The notes under the pieces are model-generated. The model worked only from the letters and a program-made list of their open reading frames with translations. It was not told the DNA's origin and made no database searches. The position numbers and the translations under genes were made by a program. DNA of 64,000 nt, taken from assembly GCA_032358165.1 (NCBI GenBank), contig JAALGY010000013.1, positions 310,001-374,000 on the forward strand, read 5' to 3'. The DNA comes from Diplosphaera chodatii (Eukaryota; Chlorophyta; Trebouxiophyceae; Prasiolales; Stichococcaceae). Shown here piece after piece: positions 37,780 to 50,400 of the stretch. How positions within the stretch are numbered: position 1 is the first letter of the stretch; the number at the start of each line of letters is the position of its first letter.

Positions 37780-38575
37780 CCTTGGTGGCATTAATGGCAC
37801 CGACCATGATGCACCGGCAGATTACATGCCGGTTGCTGATGGCTGCAGGAGAGCAGGGGTTCATCAGCCGGCTAGGGCAGGAGTTGTGCACCCCGACAAC
37901 GACCCTCTCTGGCGAAATGCAGACGGAGTCTGACGCTGTTCATTTGCTGCATTGCTTGGCTAGGTGCGCGACTGCGGTCAATGCTCTCGACAAATAGGCT
38001 CAAGAACAATGCGGCGCATTGTTCGTGTTGCCAAACATTTACAGTTTGATAATGCCTAATTCGACGTGACGTGATCAGACATCTCCAAAGCAAGGCAATT
38101 TGTCTATATCTTCTGAGCCGAAGGAAACCTGATGGATTGACGGGGTTCTGTTACGGGCAAAGCATCAAAACCATGTAAAACACTGAGAAGAACCTACAGA
38201 CACATTGACATCTGGTCACGAGATTGCCTGCACGTAACACAACCACGAGTACCTGCAGCAAGCGGCACATAAATTGGATGTGTTCACCTTGACATTGGTA
38301 GGTCAGCTGCAGCAACACAGACGCAGAAGCTTGTCTTGCAGAAGGTGGGCAACATGCTGCAGCAGTCCTCTGCCTCTCAAACTGCCGCAATACGCATTTG
38401 TAAGGCTGCGTATGAAACGGGCTTGCAACATCTCTTGGGGCATGCGTCAATGCAGGGTTAGCAGCGACCACTTGATCCCTACCTGATGAAGCAGCCACAC
38501 GCCGATCGGCTACAGTTGGCTTCATTGGCTCTGCTGCCGACGCATCTGGAATGTACATTGGCAACGCCTCACAAC
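37780..38575. other. Convergent intergenic region between GT90-A and GT90-B
   Basis: About 800 bp between two stop codons facing each other. It probably holds both 3' UTRs; a TGTAA on the + strand lies near 38174. No gene or element is seen. Confidence 0.5.
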
Positions 38576-39152
38576 CTATGGCTTGTCACTGCCTTTCTGC
38601 TGCGCCGCTGGCTGTTGTGATGCCAGCTGCGGTTGCTCTTGCTTCGGCTTCTGCATCTGCCCCTTGCCTGGTCCCGCCCCTTTTGGCAACTTGTTGCTGC
38701 TGGGCTGCTGCTGCTGCTGTTGCTGCTTGGCTTTTGGCTGCTGTGTCTGCTTCTGTGTCTGCTTCTGCTGTTGCAGCTGATGCTGCTGCTGCTGCTGCTG
38801 TTTCGGCTGCGGCTTGGCCGGGGCAGCCTGCTGCTGCTTCTGCTGTTGCTGCTGCCGCACAGCCTGCTGCTGCTTTGGCTGTTTCGGCTGCGGCATAGCC
38901 GGGGCAGCCTGCTGCTGCTTCTGCTGTTGCTGCTGCCGCACAGCCTGCTGCTGCTTTGGCTGTTTCGGCTGCGGCTTAGTCGAGGCAGCCTGCTGCTGCT
39001 TTGGCTGTTTGGGCTTAGCCGGGGCAGCCTGCTGCTGCTTTGGCTGCGGCTTAGCCGGGGCAGCCTGCTGCTGCTTTTGCTGTTGCTGCGGCGCAGCCTG
39101 CTGCTGTTGTTGCTGTTCTGGCTGCGGCTTTGTTGACGCATGCTCCTCCTTA

Positions 39153-39184
<32 letters not shown>

Positions 39185-42100
39185 GGCTTCCTGCTTCCGC
39201 TGCCAGGCCTCCTGCCACTCCTTGCTCTCCTTCCACACGTCACCTGCGTCGTGCCCTACAGTACATATGTGTCATCCTGTAAGTTTTCAGGCACTAGACC
39301 TGGGACCACAGCATCGACAGCGAGCACAGTATGGCATGGTCCTCCAGCACCTTTGGAATATCTGTGCTAAACAGCAGGCAGGGGCAGGTCAACAGGCAAC
39401 CTCGGTTGGAGGTCTCAGACACCATGCAGGTATTCAATGTTACCAAGACCAGCAAACAACAGCCAAAAGGATGATGCCGTGCCTGGGCTGTAGGGGACGC
39501 GCCCCTTCTCGTGCGGATCCCCCGTGCAGTTGTAGTTGAAGGGCCCCGCCAGGTACGGGTAGAAGAACAGCAGGGCGTCTCGGTCCTGCACGCACAACCA
39601 GCAGGCCCCTCAGCCACGCAGGGTCTCAGGGCACCCACAGTACTCCTGGTGAGTCTGGGCCTGACAGTGATGCACAGCCCGGTAAAGTGAGTCATGGCGC
39701 ATGGCGTGCACCTGCCGGTGTTCAAACATTTGAGCACGCAGCAGGCGCGGCACACAACGCTTATGCCTCTGGGCACCCGCATGCCCTGTTGACACCGTTG
39801 CTCAGGGCCTGAGAGGAGTACAACGGCCGTGGACAATCTCACCTCCTTGTAGTGGGGCCACTCAAACTCCATCAGCAGGCGCTCCCAGTCCAGGCAGCGC
39901 GCCAGCGGGTTGGGCCTGGGCTTGAACTTCTGCAGGCTCGCGTACTCCTTCAGGAGGTCGCGGATGTACAGCCGCACATCCCGCATCCGCAGCCGGTCCC
40001 GCATGAACTGCAGCGCACACGCCGTGTCACGTGCCAACCTGTCGGAGCGCACTCCTCAACCACCTTACACATTGTGCATTGCAGCACAGCGCTGGTGTGC
40101 CGTCGAATCGACACGGTGGTCGTGTGGGTTGAGCATGCTCATGGGGGCCTGCCGTCTCATTTCAGCCACTGCACGCTCACCAGCTGGCCAAAGGCGCCGA
40201 TCTCCCAGGGCAGCAGCTGCGAGCCCCAGGTGGCGTTGGCGCGGCCCCACAGCTTGTGGGGCAGCGCCGCCCTGAAGCCGTCCTGCCGCTGCTCCCACGC
40301 CTGCCTGGCCCTGTCTGCTTCCCGCTGCCGCCTCGCCCACTCGCGGCGCGCCCCCAGCCGTGCCCTGGCAGCCTTCAGCGCCTGCAGGTTTCAGGTTTTA
40401 GATGTGAGGGTTCAGGGTGGGGTACGCCCAGCCTGGCCCTCGCAAGTTATCGGCTTGCGGCCTTTTGCATAGGAGCCGTTCCGACAGGAGCCTGCGCTCC
40501 AGTTACTGCCTCAAACTTGCTGTTCAGATTGGCATTTGCAGCAGAGTTGGAACCTTTGATGTGCGGGTGGGTCCAGCAGTGCAGCTGGGCTACATGAGCT
40601 CGGTCAATGTGAAGATCAGATCGCCTGGAGTTGCCTTGGAGGTGCCTAATGGTACAGAGGCCTGCCTGGTGTTGCGCACGCCGGTGGGCTGCTGCTGCTT
40701 CCGCCTTGCGGCTCGGGCCCGCCAGCCACTCCCAGAGCGACCATGTGGCCGCCTACAACAAGAAAAGCACCCTTGCCTGTCCACAGGCATGCAGCACCAT
40801 GCTGTTATGCTGCTCGTCTGACCACAAGGCCTGCCACGGCTGCAAACTCATTGATGGCTGTATCGTCTGTGCTGTTGCCAGTCAAGTGGGCCTAGGCGGC
40901 AACACATCACGTACAGAGCTTGATGACTTCCTCTCTCACCTGAAGCTCGGGCTCTGCAGGCGCTGATGCGTCCGCCACATCTGTGGCGTTGGTGCCCGTC
41001 TCGCCGTCGGCGGCCAGCATGTCAGCCGCCAGATCGGCGTCGGACTCGGGCAGCGGCGGCGGCGCCGCCAGGTACAGATCGCTGTCCACATATGCGTTGA
41101 CACCCGCCACTGCAATGCCTCGCTGCAAGGTAAACGTGGTATCACATCAAGTCAGGCAACAATGTTGCGATTTTGATTTTGTTGCCTACTGGTCTGCTGC
41201 ATGGAACCGAGGCGCCTCGAACCTCACCAATGTGGTGCATTCAGGTGAACGGCGGCGGCAACAGGCACCCTCCCAAAAAGGGACGGCTGAAAGTGTGGTG
41301 CATTCAGGTTAACGGCGGCAGCAGCCTAGGCACCCTCCCCAAAGGGACAGCTGAAAGTGCTGGGTTGCAAGCAGAGGCGAAACCCTGCTTTGCTTTGAAC
41401 TTGCCATAATACCTGTGCCAGCGTCCAGTCGCGCAGCTGTTTGTAGAGCTCCTTGTCGTTGATGGCGCCATGGTTCATGCCCCAGGGGTGCTCGTACCTG
41501 CAACAGGGCATACAAGAGTCAGGGTGGATGGGGCATGCCATGCACCGACAGCGAGGCTGGGATCTGCCTCCATCCGTGAGCAGCATATGAGAGGCCAGGC
41601 GGCATGGCCGTATGCTGCAATGCTGAACGTCCTCCGCAGGTGAATGATCACAGATGGCACATATATGCTGCAGCTTTGAACGTTATCTGCAGCAAACGAT
41701 TGACGACGGATGCACTGTAGGATTCAGGGTTTCTGCAGCGAGGCGTCTCGCCGCACCAGGAGTCGGCGTGGGGCTGCAGCCAGGGCGGCGGGTGTTCCGC
41801 CTTGGCCGCCGCAGCCGCCTGCTCCGCCACCATTTCCTCCATCAGCGTCACCTGCAGCCAAAGTGGGAAAGGCTGGAAACTCAGGATGAAGGGCCCACTC
41901 CGCCACCATCTCTCCTGTTCTCACGATAGGCGTCAGCTGGACGCCGTGGGGCATGGTACAACAAAGCAGCTGCACATTTTCGACCTCACTCACACAATGT
42001 TCAGAAAATCATTCGTATGCGAGGCTGCTTCAATCAAGCTTTTGTTAGCTTGGTGTGATGCGCCGTTGGTCAGATTTCAAGGTTGTCTCTGGGCAGCAGT

Positions 42101-45100
42101 CTGCCATGCAAACGATACTGCACCTTGTGTCGGCTGCGTCTGAATCGTTGGGGAGACCGCCTCACCTTCTTGAAGACGTCCTCGCACATTGTGGGGCCGT
42201 CCGGAATCGTGATGTGCGTGAAGCCAGGCTGCAAGGCCCTGCTGTACCACTCGTGGTATCTGCATTGGAAGGAGCAATGAGGTCAGCAGGCCCACTTGCC
42301 CAAGAACACACAACTGCTGCAGAACCAGACAGTGGGAGGCCCAACCAACAGGTCTGACTCCAGTTGCAGCCCTGCAGCACGCAGCAAGCAATTGCATAGC
42401 TGCCGGTACGTGGCATTCATACAGCAGTTTGTGCTGCATTCCTCGTCTGCATCGCAGCTGCGACCTGCCTAGTCTGGGTTGGCCCCTGCGCACCTGTGCT
42501 CGAGCATGAGCAGCGGCGACCCGGCCACCAGCTTCTGCTTCAGGCTGGAGCTGTAGGCGCCCGCGTCAATGTACACCGGGTACCTTACTCACCAAAATCA
42601 GTAAATTACCACACGATGAAGGGTGGGCTCAGGCTGCCATGGGTTGACACCAGCTCCTCTACTTTAGCCTATGCTTATACATCGGGACGAGCAGCAGGAC
42701 ATCCTGAAGATCAACAAGGATTGCCAGTGCATCGCTCACTGGCGCGTCTCGAGCTTGCCTGACGGCGCCGTTCGACTTCAGGGTGACCTTCGTGATGTTG
42801 CCCAGCGGCGGCGCAACGACGTCGAATAGCTTGGACGCCCCCTTGCGCCCCTTCTTCTTCTCTAGCTCGGCTGGGCACCCCTGGAAGTGCTTCCTGCACC
42901 ACACATCGCCGGGCGTTGGCCAGTAGGTACCGCGCTTCAGCCCCCTGGCACACTTACATGAGCCTGCCATGCCATGCCCAATGTGGCAGCCACCCCTAGA
43001 CAGACTCTCCTGCAACCCCTAAACCCTGTGGACCTGACGGCGTCGCGGGGCTCGTCGCTGGCGCGGCCCCGCCACATGACCTTGGACTGCCTGTGCTCCA
43101 GGGGGGTGCAGCCGTGCGTCGCCACCAGCACGTCAAACTGCTGCGGCAGGCCGTTCAGCATGCGGCCCGTCGGGTCTGGAAACCACCCAGACACTGTCAC
43201 CAGGTCTGCAACATCAGTTCCATACAACGACAGCCCACAGACCCACAGCCATGGTCAGTGAATAGTCTCTCGTGCTGTCCGGACGGCCAGGTACACTCGC
43301 AACTGCCGCCGCTCCCAAGGAAAAGCGCGCTCGCAGTCTCACCACGGAAACTCGGGTGCTGCAACGCACGCAGGAGATGCGTAGTGCCTGTGCTCGCACC
43401 TGTGACCTGGCTGTACTCGTGCCCGAAGTAGGTGAAGTCCGGGAACATGAGGTCCAGGAAGCCCTCCCTGCGGTTGTAGCCCAGGATGGGGATGGGGTGC
43501 CCGTTGTAGTGCTCCTCCGGCAGCTGCAAACAGGTCATAAGAATCCTGCTGGAGCTTGGTTGGGTGGATTGGGTGGACTGACAACTCACTTCAGTACGAG
43601 ATCAAGTCAACCTAGCAGTTGCAAAACCATTCAGAGTACGATGTGCTTCGTTTGACGTCTGAGCCTGGGCTCTGCAGCTGGCGCTGTGGGACATGATCAT
43701 TGGGACATCATGATTGAGTGCCCCACCACCCGCGACAGGCTGGTAGACCATGAGATGCTGCTTGCGCAGCCGCACATGAGACAAATCCGCATGCCAGGGC
43801 TTTGTGGCGGCAGATGCAGGCCCACTGTCATGTGTGACACAACTGCCGCCTGGGGCTGCTGTTCGCTGAACATCAGCGTTCCCAGCCCACCTCCTGCTTC
43901 TTGTCTCGCCACTCTGTATCGGGCACGTCCCGGTGCTCCTTGATGCATGGGAAGTCGCTGGTGTGGATGACCGCCGAGACATCTGGGATCTGCAGATGCA
44001 GATGCCATGTCAAATGGCAAGGGCTCCAGTATCACGTGTACATGTCAACGGCAGGGCAAAGCCTCCTGAAACCCTGAGGTCGGTCGCACACCTGCCCAGG
44101 AAATGTGCGCAGCACATCCAGCAGCATGAACAGCGCGTACGGCACATGCCCCTTGGCCACCGCCAGGCCTGCACTTTCAAACCGCATAAGTCAAGCAGAT
44201 ATTTGGCAGTTGATGGGCTTGGCACTGCAGCAGTGGTCTGGCCCATTGAGCAGTGACGCTGCCGCTGCTCCCTGGCCTCGCGCCTCTGACAAGTGGTCCA
44301 CAATTTGCAACCCCATTTCGCGGTGACCACGACTTCCAGGTAGCCTGGAACTCGAACCAGGGAGCCCTCGGCGCACCCGGGCCCATGTTGCCGGGGAACC
44401 AGCCGGCGCTCTCCCGCGTGTGCACGCCCGCCTGCAGCCGGTTGGTGGTCTGGAACTGCACGTACAGGCGGCCGCCCACGATTTGGAACAGGAACTGGTC
44501 CCCGAAGCAGTAGGGCCCCTGGTCGCCGGCCAACCGCTCCGCCCGCAGCAGGTCTTCCTGTGCAGATGTAAAGAATCATCAAGACGTCAGTGTGACACAT
44601 GCAAAATCAGCCATGTTTGGGGGAGCAGTGGGGGCTCCGGTCGCCCGCCAGCCGCTCCGCCTGCAGCAGGTCGACCTGCCGACGGTGCGTATTTCAGGGT
44701 TTCGGGGACCAACTTCATAGCAGTTTTATGCCTGCCGACCTGACGCTGAGGGTACAAGCAGGTAAGGCCCTGGTTGCCATACCATAAGAGGCAGCCAGGG
44801 TACAGATGCAACCAGCCGCATCTGGTGATGTGAATGTGAGGGCAGTCGTATCTGCGTCTGTATGCTTGGGGTTGCACAGAGCCATCGTGACTCACCTGCG
44901 TGATGCCATGCTTTCGCCAGGGGTCCAGGTCCTTTTTGATCCAGGGCAGGTAGTAGGACCGCTCCTCCGAGCCCGTGCCCGGCAGTGCGCCTCGCTCCTG
45001 CAAAACTTGCAGGAGGTGGTCATGCATTTCCAACTCATTGCAGTACTGAAGATGCACGGCATATCCTGAGCACACCGATATACTGGGCTGGGTTGAAGTG

Positions 45101-46409
45101 CTAGCTCTACGCTGCTCCAGCAGTCCGCAAAAATTCCTTCATAAGCCACTAGCAGTCCGACCCCCAGGCATGTGCATTTTGCTGTTGGTGCACAACATGC
45201 TCATTGGTGCGCAAGCATTTGCTACAGGCGTGCAGTAGGTGCCTGCACCTGACCTGGCGTTGAACCATCAACATCCCCTGCCAAGCCCAAAGCGCTTGCA
45301 ACACGCCTCGCGGGTTCTTATGGCCAGCTGAGAAGTCGTGCGCACCTGGAGCGGGGGCCCCCGCGCTGCCCACGCCTCTGCTCTGCGCTCTTCCTCCTGC
45401 AGCTTCCGCCGCTGCCCGCTGCCGCCGGTGCCCGCAGCGCTGCCATCCGACCCGAGGCGGCTGCCACCGTCGCCCCTGCCGCCACTGGCGGCAGCACGCA
45501 GCTCGCGCTGCAGCATTCGCCGACGTTTGCCGGAGCTGCCAGCGCCCGCATCCTTTGCATTTTTGGGCGCCGGATCCTCATACGCCCACCTGCAGCGGGC
45601 TTCAGGGGCTGGGTGTGCAGTGCACAGTGATGGCTGTGCGGTGGCGCTCAGGCTGCAGCCTGACCGTTGAGCTGTTGACTTTTGCATGCTGTGCGTTTTG
45701 GCAGACATGGGTCCTCCAGCTGCTGTGGTGAGCGTGCCACGCCTCACCAGGTGGGCGGCCGCATGTGAATCTGATGTACATGACGCTGCAGATTGAGGAC
45801 TCTATTCTTGGTGCTCTCAACAGTTAATCAGAGTGCTGGCGATTACCCAGATGCTCACCAGGTGGGCGGCCGCATCTGCCGCGGGGTGCCGTCGAACTCG
45901 AACCAGCGCAGCCGCGACTCCGCCGCCTCCATCCAGTTGCCGCGGAACACCGGGTGCGGCAGCCCCGTAGCATTCGCGCCGATGAGCGCCTGCGCACTGG
46001 CAGGAGACCGTTGAGACAGCGCAGGGGGCAAGCGACATGTGCCGCATGGTGCTGCGCAAGGAGACTGGACTGGACTTTGGACTACCCTGTCGAGGAGATT
46101 TTCGGCTATTCCAGCTGAAGTGACACAGATCTCAGCACAGTCATCTTGAGCAGGCCCAGCTTGGTTCACCTTCTGCCAGTACTGCCACTCGACCGGTGGC
46201 GGCGGTGGCGCGAGCTCCTGTGCTGTTTTGATATGGCCAGATGCGAGCCCAGGCTTTGGCGATATGGGCGGCTGCCGCGCCCGCGGGGTAATGCGCAGGA
46301 CGTCCAGCCCCAGCCAGATCAGCACCGGCAGCATGACCAGCGGCACCAGCTCCGCAGGCGACCGCCGCGGCACCCTTGCGCCGCCTGCCGCTGCGCTATT
46401 GCCCTGCAT
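38576..46409 (-). CDS. GT90-B: GT90/CAP10-like glycosyltransferase with a poly-Gln tail
   Basis: 19 phase-consistent exons (1056 residues): 46409-46170, 45989-45859, 45589-45346, 44997-44896, 44557-44377, 44168-44092, 43989-43891, 43523-43400, 43175-43034, 42893-42759, 42583-42494, 42259-42166, 41851-41757, 41497-41413, 41122-40940, 40381-40181, 40007-39843, 39585-39483 and 39255-38576. Signal anchor: LVPLVMLPVLIWLGLDVL. Blocks: ANATGLPHPVFRGNW, HVPYALFMLLDVLRTFPG, SAVIHTSDFPC, GYNRREGFLDLMFPDFTYF, KVMWRGRASDEPRD, YPVYIDAGAYSSSLKQKL, YHEWYSRALQPGFTHI and RLYIRDLLKEYASLQKF. The last exon is a roughly 220-residue Gln/Lys/Pro/Ala tail. Two introns start with GC (after 42759 and 39483). The ATG CAG at 46409 abuts a possible acceptor, so an upstream first exon is possible. 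Confidence 0.82.
38690..39190 (-). repeat. CTG/CAG-rich imperfect repeat encoding the Gln-rich tail of GT90-B
   Basis: Read on the - strand, blocks of CAG codons alternate with a KPQPKQ/AAPAKP module. A longer unit containing AVRQQQQQKQQQAAPA occurs twice almost identically (about 38815-38890 and 38891-38960). A pure CTG run lies near 39163-39185. Confidence 0.85.
41231..41357. repeat. Tandem duplication of a 63/64-bp unit inside a GT90-B intron
   Basis: Two adjacent copies, 41231-41293 and 41294-41357, both start TGTGGTGCATTCAGGT and end GGGACRGCTGAAAG. They differ at a few positions. They lie between the exons at 41122 and 41413, so they lengthen the intron only. Confidence 0.85.
44624..44678 (-). 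pseudogene. Decayed duplicate of GT90-B exon 5 inside the preceding intron
   Basis: About 55 bp at 44624-44678 repeats the 5' part of exon 5 (44506-44560) at 118 bp distance with roughly nine mismatches. On the - strand it reads DLLQAERLAGDRSP, beside DLLRAERLAGDQGP in the true exon. It keeps an AG in front but runs into a stop shortly after, so it cannot replace exon 5. Confidence 0.8.
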
Positions 46410-47410
46410 GCATGTAACCGCCTCTATCTGCCTGGGGTAACATGGCAAATCATTGCGCAGCATGCGCTGCTTCACTCAACGCAGAACCAGTAGCCGGTGT
46501 GCGGTTGGCAGAAATGCCATGCAGCTAAACCGGAGATGGGCTGGCTTGAAAGTGCGTCGCCCGACGTACCCTGGCAAGCATGCTGCTCCTGAAGCTGTTC
46601 AGCGGACTGCTATCTATGATCGGCCGCAGAGCAAGGTACTACTTGATTGGGTGATGACTGACGGATGCCCGGTCCAGACTGATGGAGCCTGCCAGGCAGG
46701 TCTGCCATTGAGGGCATCAGATCAGCTGGAGGTTGTGGACATGCCGTGCTGCAGATCAACAAACTGGCTGCACGCAGAGCCAAAGGCTACTATGCGCGCA
46801 GCAAGTGAGTAGCGTCTCATGGGTATATAGATTTGACTGCAGCGCTCGACTGTTTCACATGCACTTTGATTGACGGTCACTGTCTGACACAGCACGTGAC
46901 CCGTGTGACCTGCCGATGCTAGGGCTAATTTTAGAACTTCTTTGACCACCCCTACCGATGCTAAATTATGATGACTGGCAAACCCATCAAGGCAACTGCA
47001 TAGAATGTCGCACATGATGCGGCAATGTTACGGCACAGTCACGGCGGCACCGGCTGCAGTGGCTGCTTGTCCTCCACATGAATTTCCGCCTGTGCATGCA
47101 TGGCAACGCTCAATTGAAGGCCCCGTGCAGCAACCTTCACACGTCCTGCACGAGGCTGTCAGCAAGCTCTGCCTGGGTCGCAAGGCACTTGCGAATCTCC
47201 ATACCGTGAAAGCCGGGACTCACATCAAGCTGGGGCCGTCTTCAAAGCTGGCGCCAAGCCACGCCAAGGCTGCCGACGCAACCCGTGCTCACTGGCGCAG
47301 GCCAGCACTGACTATCAAGCCGAGACAGGGCCGCTTGCTGTCTGCTTGTACACTTCGTTGCTGCGTACAATGTGCGGCCAGTGCTCCGGCTGTCTGCCCA
47401 GCCGCTGCCA
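46410..47410. other. Intergenic between GT90-C 3' end and GT90-B 5' end
   Basis: About 1 kb. Both neighbours are on the - strand, so it holds the GT90-C 3' UTR and the GT90-B promoter. A short extra first exon of GT90-B may be here. Nothing else is recognised. Confidence 0.45.
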
Positions 47411-50400
47411 TCATTGCTGTGCTTCCTGCTGGCGCTGCGCTGCTTCCGCTTTGAGCCGTGCCTGCTCGTCACGCCACCGCTGCTGCCACCACACGTCTGA
47501 CTTGTACAGGTCCCCAGCGCCGTCGTGCCCTGGACCAGCACCAAGATCCAGCACGATCGTTGGGAGTCGTTAGTGGTCCACCAGCACCCATGACTGTCCC
47601 CGGTTTCTCCTGCGATGTCAGGCGCAGGATGAGCAGTGCATGGCATCCACACCTTCGGGCCGCTGCTTGTCAGCGGGTTGAAGCACACATGCTTGCAGCC
47701 GGTGCCTCTTTGACGGCACCTTGCCCTCTTAGTTCGATGACACACTATCCATTTGCACCTGGCGAGAATTCGGGGAACTGCTGGTCCCACTCATCGTCGC
47801 TGCAGTTGTAGTTGTAGGGCTGCTCCAGGTACGGGTGAAAGTGCAGCAGCTGCGCCTTGTCCTGCAGGCAGTGCCATGAGGTCAGGGTGTGAGAACTTGC
47901 CACTGGCGCAAGAAAAGCAGACAGGCAGCTGAATGTACAGCGTAAATGGCGCATTTGCAGATGGTGGTCGCTGATACCAAACGTCTGCAGCAAATGTGTT
48001 GCGCCGATGTTTTTCGAGATGCGGATCGCCTTGGATCAGATGCTACATATGGCGTGTGGATACTGCCGCGCCCTAAGCTCACCTCCGAGTAGTGGGGCCA
48101 CTCGAACTCCAGCAGCAGGCGCCGCCAGTCCATGCAGCGCGCGGCCGCTGACTGCACTGGCGTGAAGCGCTGCAGCGCCGCGTACTCGGTCAGCAGGTCG
48201 CGGATGTACAGCTGCACGTCCCGGATCCGCAGCCGATCGCGCATGAACTGCAGGCAAGAGGGCACTGCCTTCAATTAGGCGCAGTCCCAGGGCCGTACGT
48301 GTGGTAAGAGCCGGGAACAAAGGTTGCTTGTAGCTGTGCAATGAGCATGGCCCCGCAGCAGCGCAGGTTGTACTTGACAGCCAGTGTGCAGCAGCGGGCG
48401 CCCTCCCCTTGCTGAAGGGTGGGCTTCGGGCTGCTGGCACGTACCAGCTGGCCAAACACGCCGATCTCCCAGGGCAGCAGCGGGGAGCCCCAAGTGGCGT
48501 TGGCGCGGCCCCACAGCCTCTTGGGCACCGCGTCCCGCAGCACGCCCTGCCGCCGCTTCCAGTTCTGAAGCGCCTTTCTTGCGTCCGACTGCCGCTGCCG
48601 GAAGTCGGCGACTGCCGCCTTCCGCTGCCGTCTCGCTTCCGCTGCCACCGCGGCCGCCTGCAGCCCATCAGCAGGGCTGCATGTCTGGCCAGAGTGGGTA
48701 CAGAGCTGCCAGTCAGGCCTGCGTCTGCTCCATATACACTGCCTACAGATGAAGTTCTCGCTGTGTTCGAGGGCAAGAGCGCAGAGCCGTCGCTCATATG
48801 ATCGGGTCAGGCTCTTGAAGAGACCATGCTGTCACCTGTTCTTGCGCCACTGCCGCCTGCCGCCGCGCCTCTGGCGTCCAGCTGCGCACCGTGCCCAAGG
48901 CCCCACCCAGCAGCGATGTCAGCCCCGCTGCCTCTTGTTCTGTGCCGACTGCTCCGCTGTCTGCCGTGCTGTCTGATGGGCTGCTTTGCACATGGCCTCC
49001 CAGTTCGGCTGCTGAGCCTCCCTTGCTGATTGATGACGCAAGAGCTGCTCTGCTGGATGGGGCATCCCCTGTTGCCAGCCTGCGCCTGTTGCTGCCAGTG
49101 CCTGCTGCGCCGCCGCCACCGCTACTGTTGCCGCCGCCGCTGCTAGGGGCTGTCCCGTTGACGACCCAGGCATCCAGGTCCTCAGGACCAAGGCCTGTGA
49201 ACTCTGCTGGCGTCACAGGTGGGGCCACGTACTGGTCGCTGTCCTCGTAGGCGTTCACGCCCGCCACCGCAATGCCCCGCTGCAAGCAGAACGGCATTCA
49301 ACGTCGGCTGTCTACTCACGTTAGAGTTGGCACCATAGTGTGTTACAGTCATGACATCTGCTGTCTTTACATGTGCATGGATACTGGGCCACAATTATCA
49401 CCGTAGGGTGGACTCCCACTCCACCATGTGTGGCCAGTGACGTTGCCAATTGCAGGGCAACACCGGCTGCAGTGAAGTGTCACGGGTTGGCGGACAAGCT
49501 GCAGCAATTTGTACCTGCGCAAGGGTCCAGTTGCGAAGCTGCTGGAAGGCGCGGTCGTCTGTGCCGCGGTTTACGCCCCAGGGGTGCGCAAACCTGCGGC
49601 ATGGCCCCATCCCCATTCATCGACCCTCGGCAGGCATCCAGGCCCATACCAGATAGTACACAGGCGCTGCGCTGGATGATTGCAATGCCAACATCATGAC
49701 ACCAATACATGGTGAGGATCACGGTTGCAGCAGCTCCCGAATCTGCACCACACAGCAGTATTCGACAATCAGCCGACTGCTATAGCACACCAGGAGTCGG
49801 CGTCGGCCTGCAGCCAGGGCTTGCGGTGCTTTGCCCGCCGCACGGCCTTGGCATGCTCGGCGATCATTTCCTCCATCAGCTGCACCTGGAGTGCACAGGA
49901 CCGACGATATGTAAAACCAGATGTAGACGAACACTGTGTGGCATACATTGTCCGCAGCCATGTACTGAAGTGCCCCAACATATGTGCAGATCTGCCTCAG
50001 GGGTCTGTTATGCTGGAAAGGACCCAAGATAGTCATGGCAGCAGGAGACGACTGGCTGCTGCGTTGCTGACGAGCACAGGCATGCACTGCAACAACAACG
50101 CACCCCCTCAGAGAAGTTCAAAGCCATGCTGCATGCTGAGAGTCATGAACACACCTTTGTGTAGACGTCTTCACACATGGTTTCGTCGTCAGGGATGTCG
50201 ATGTGTGTCCAGCCATGCCTGAGAGCACGGGTGTACCACTCATGGTACCTGCAACAGCAGGACACCTGCTGTCAGGGGCCTGCATACATCAGCGGTGCCT
50301 GCATGTAGCTCTGGAGACGATCTAGACATGTGTTCAGATCGAGAGCCTGCGGGTGCTGCGGTGACAGCAGTGGCTGCAGGATGCAGGAAGCAGGCACACC

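Noticed and set aside
38569..39243. Ser/Arg-rich, Leu-rich and Cys-rich open frames in the CTG repeat on both strands
   Set aside because: They are other-frame readings of the trinucleotide-rich tail exon of GT90-B, whose Gln-rich frame is fixed by splicing phase.
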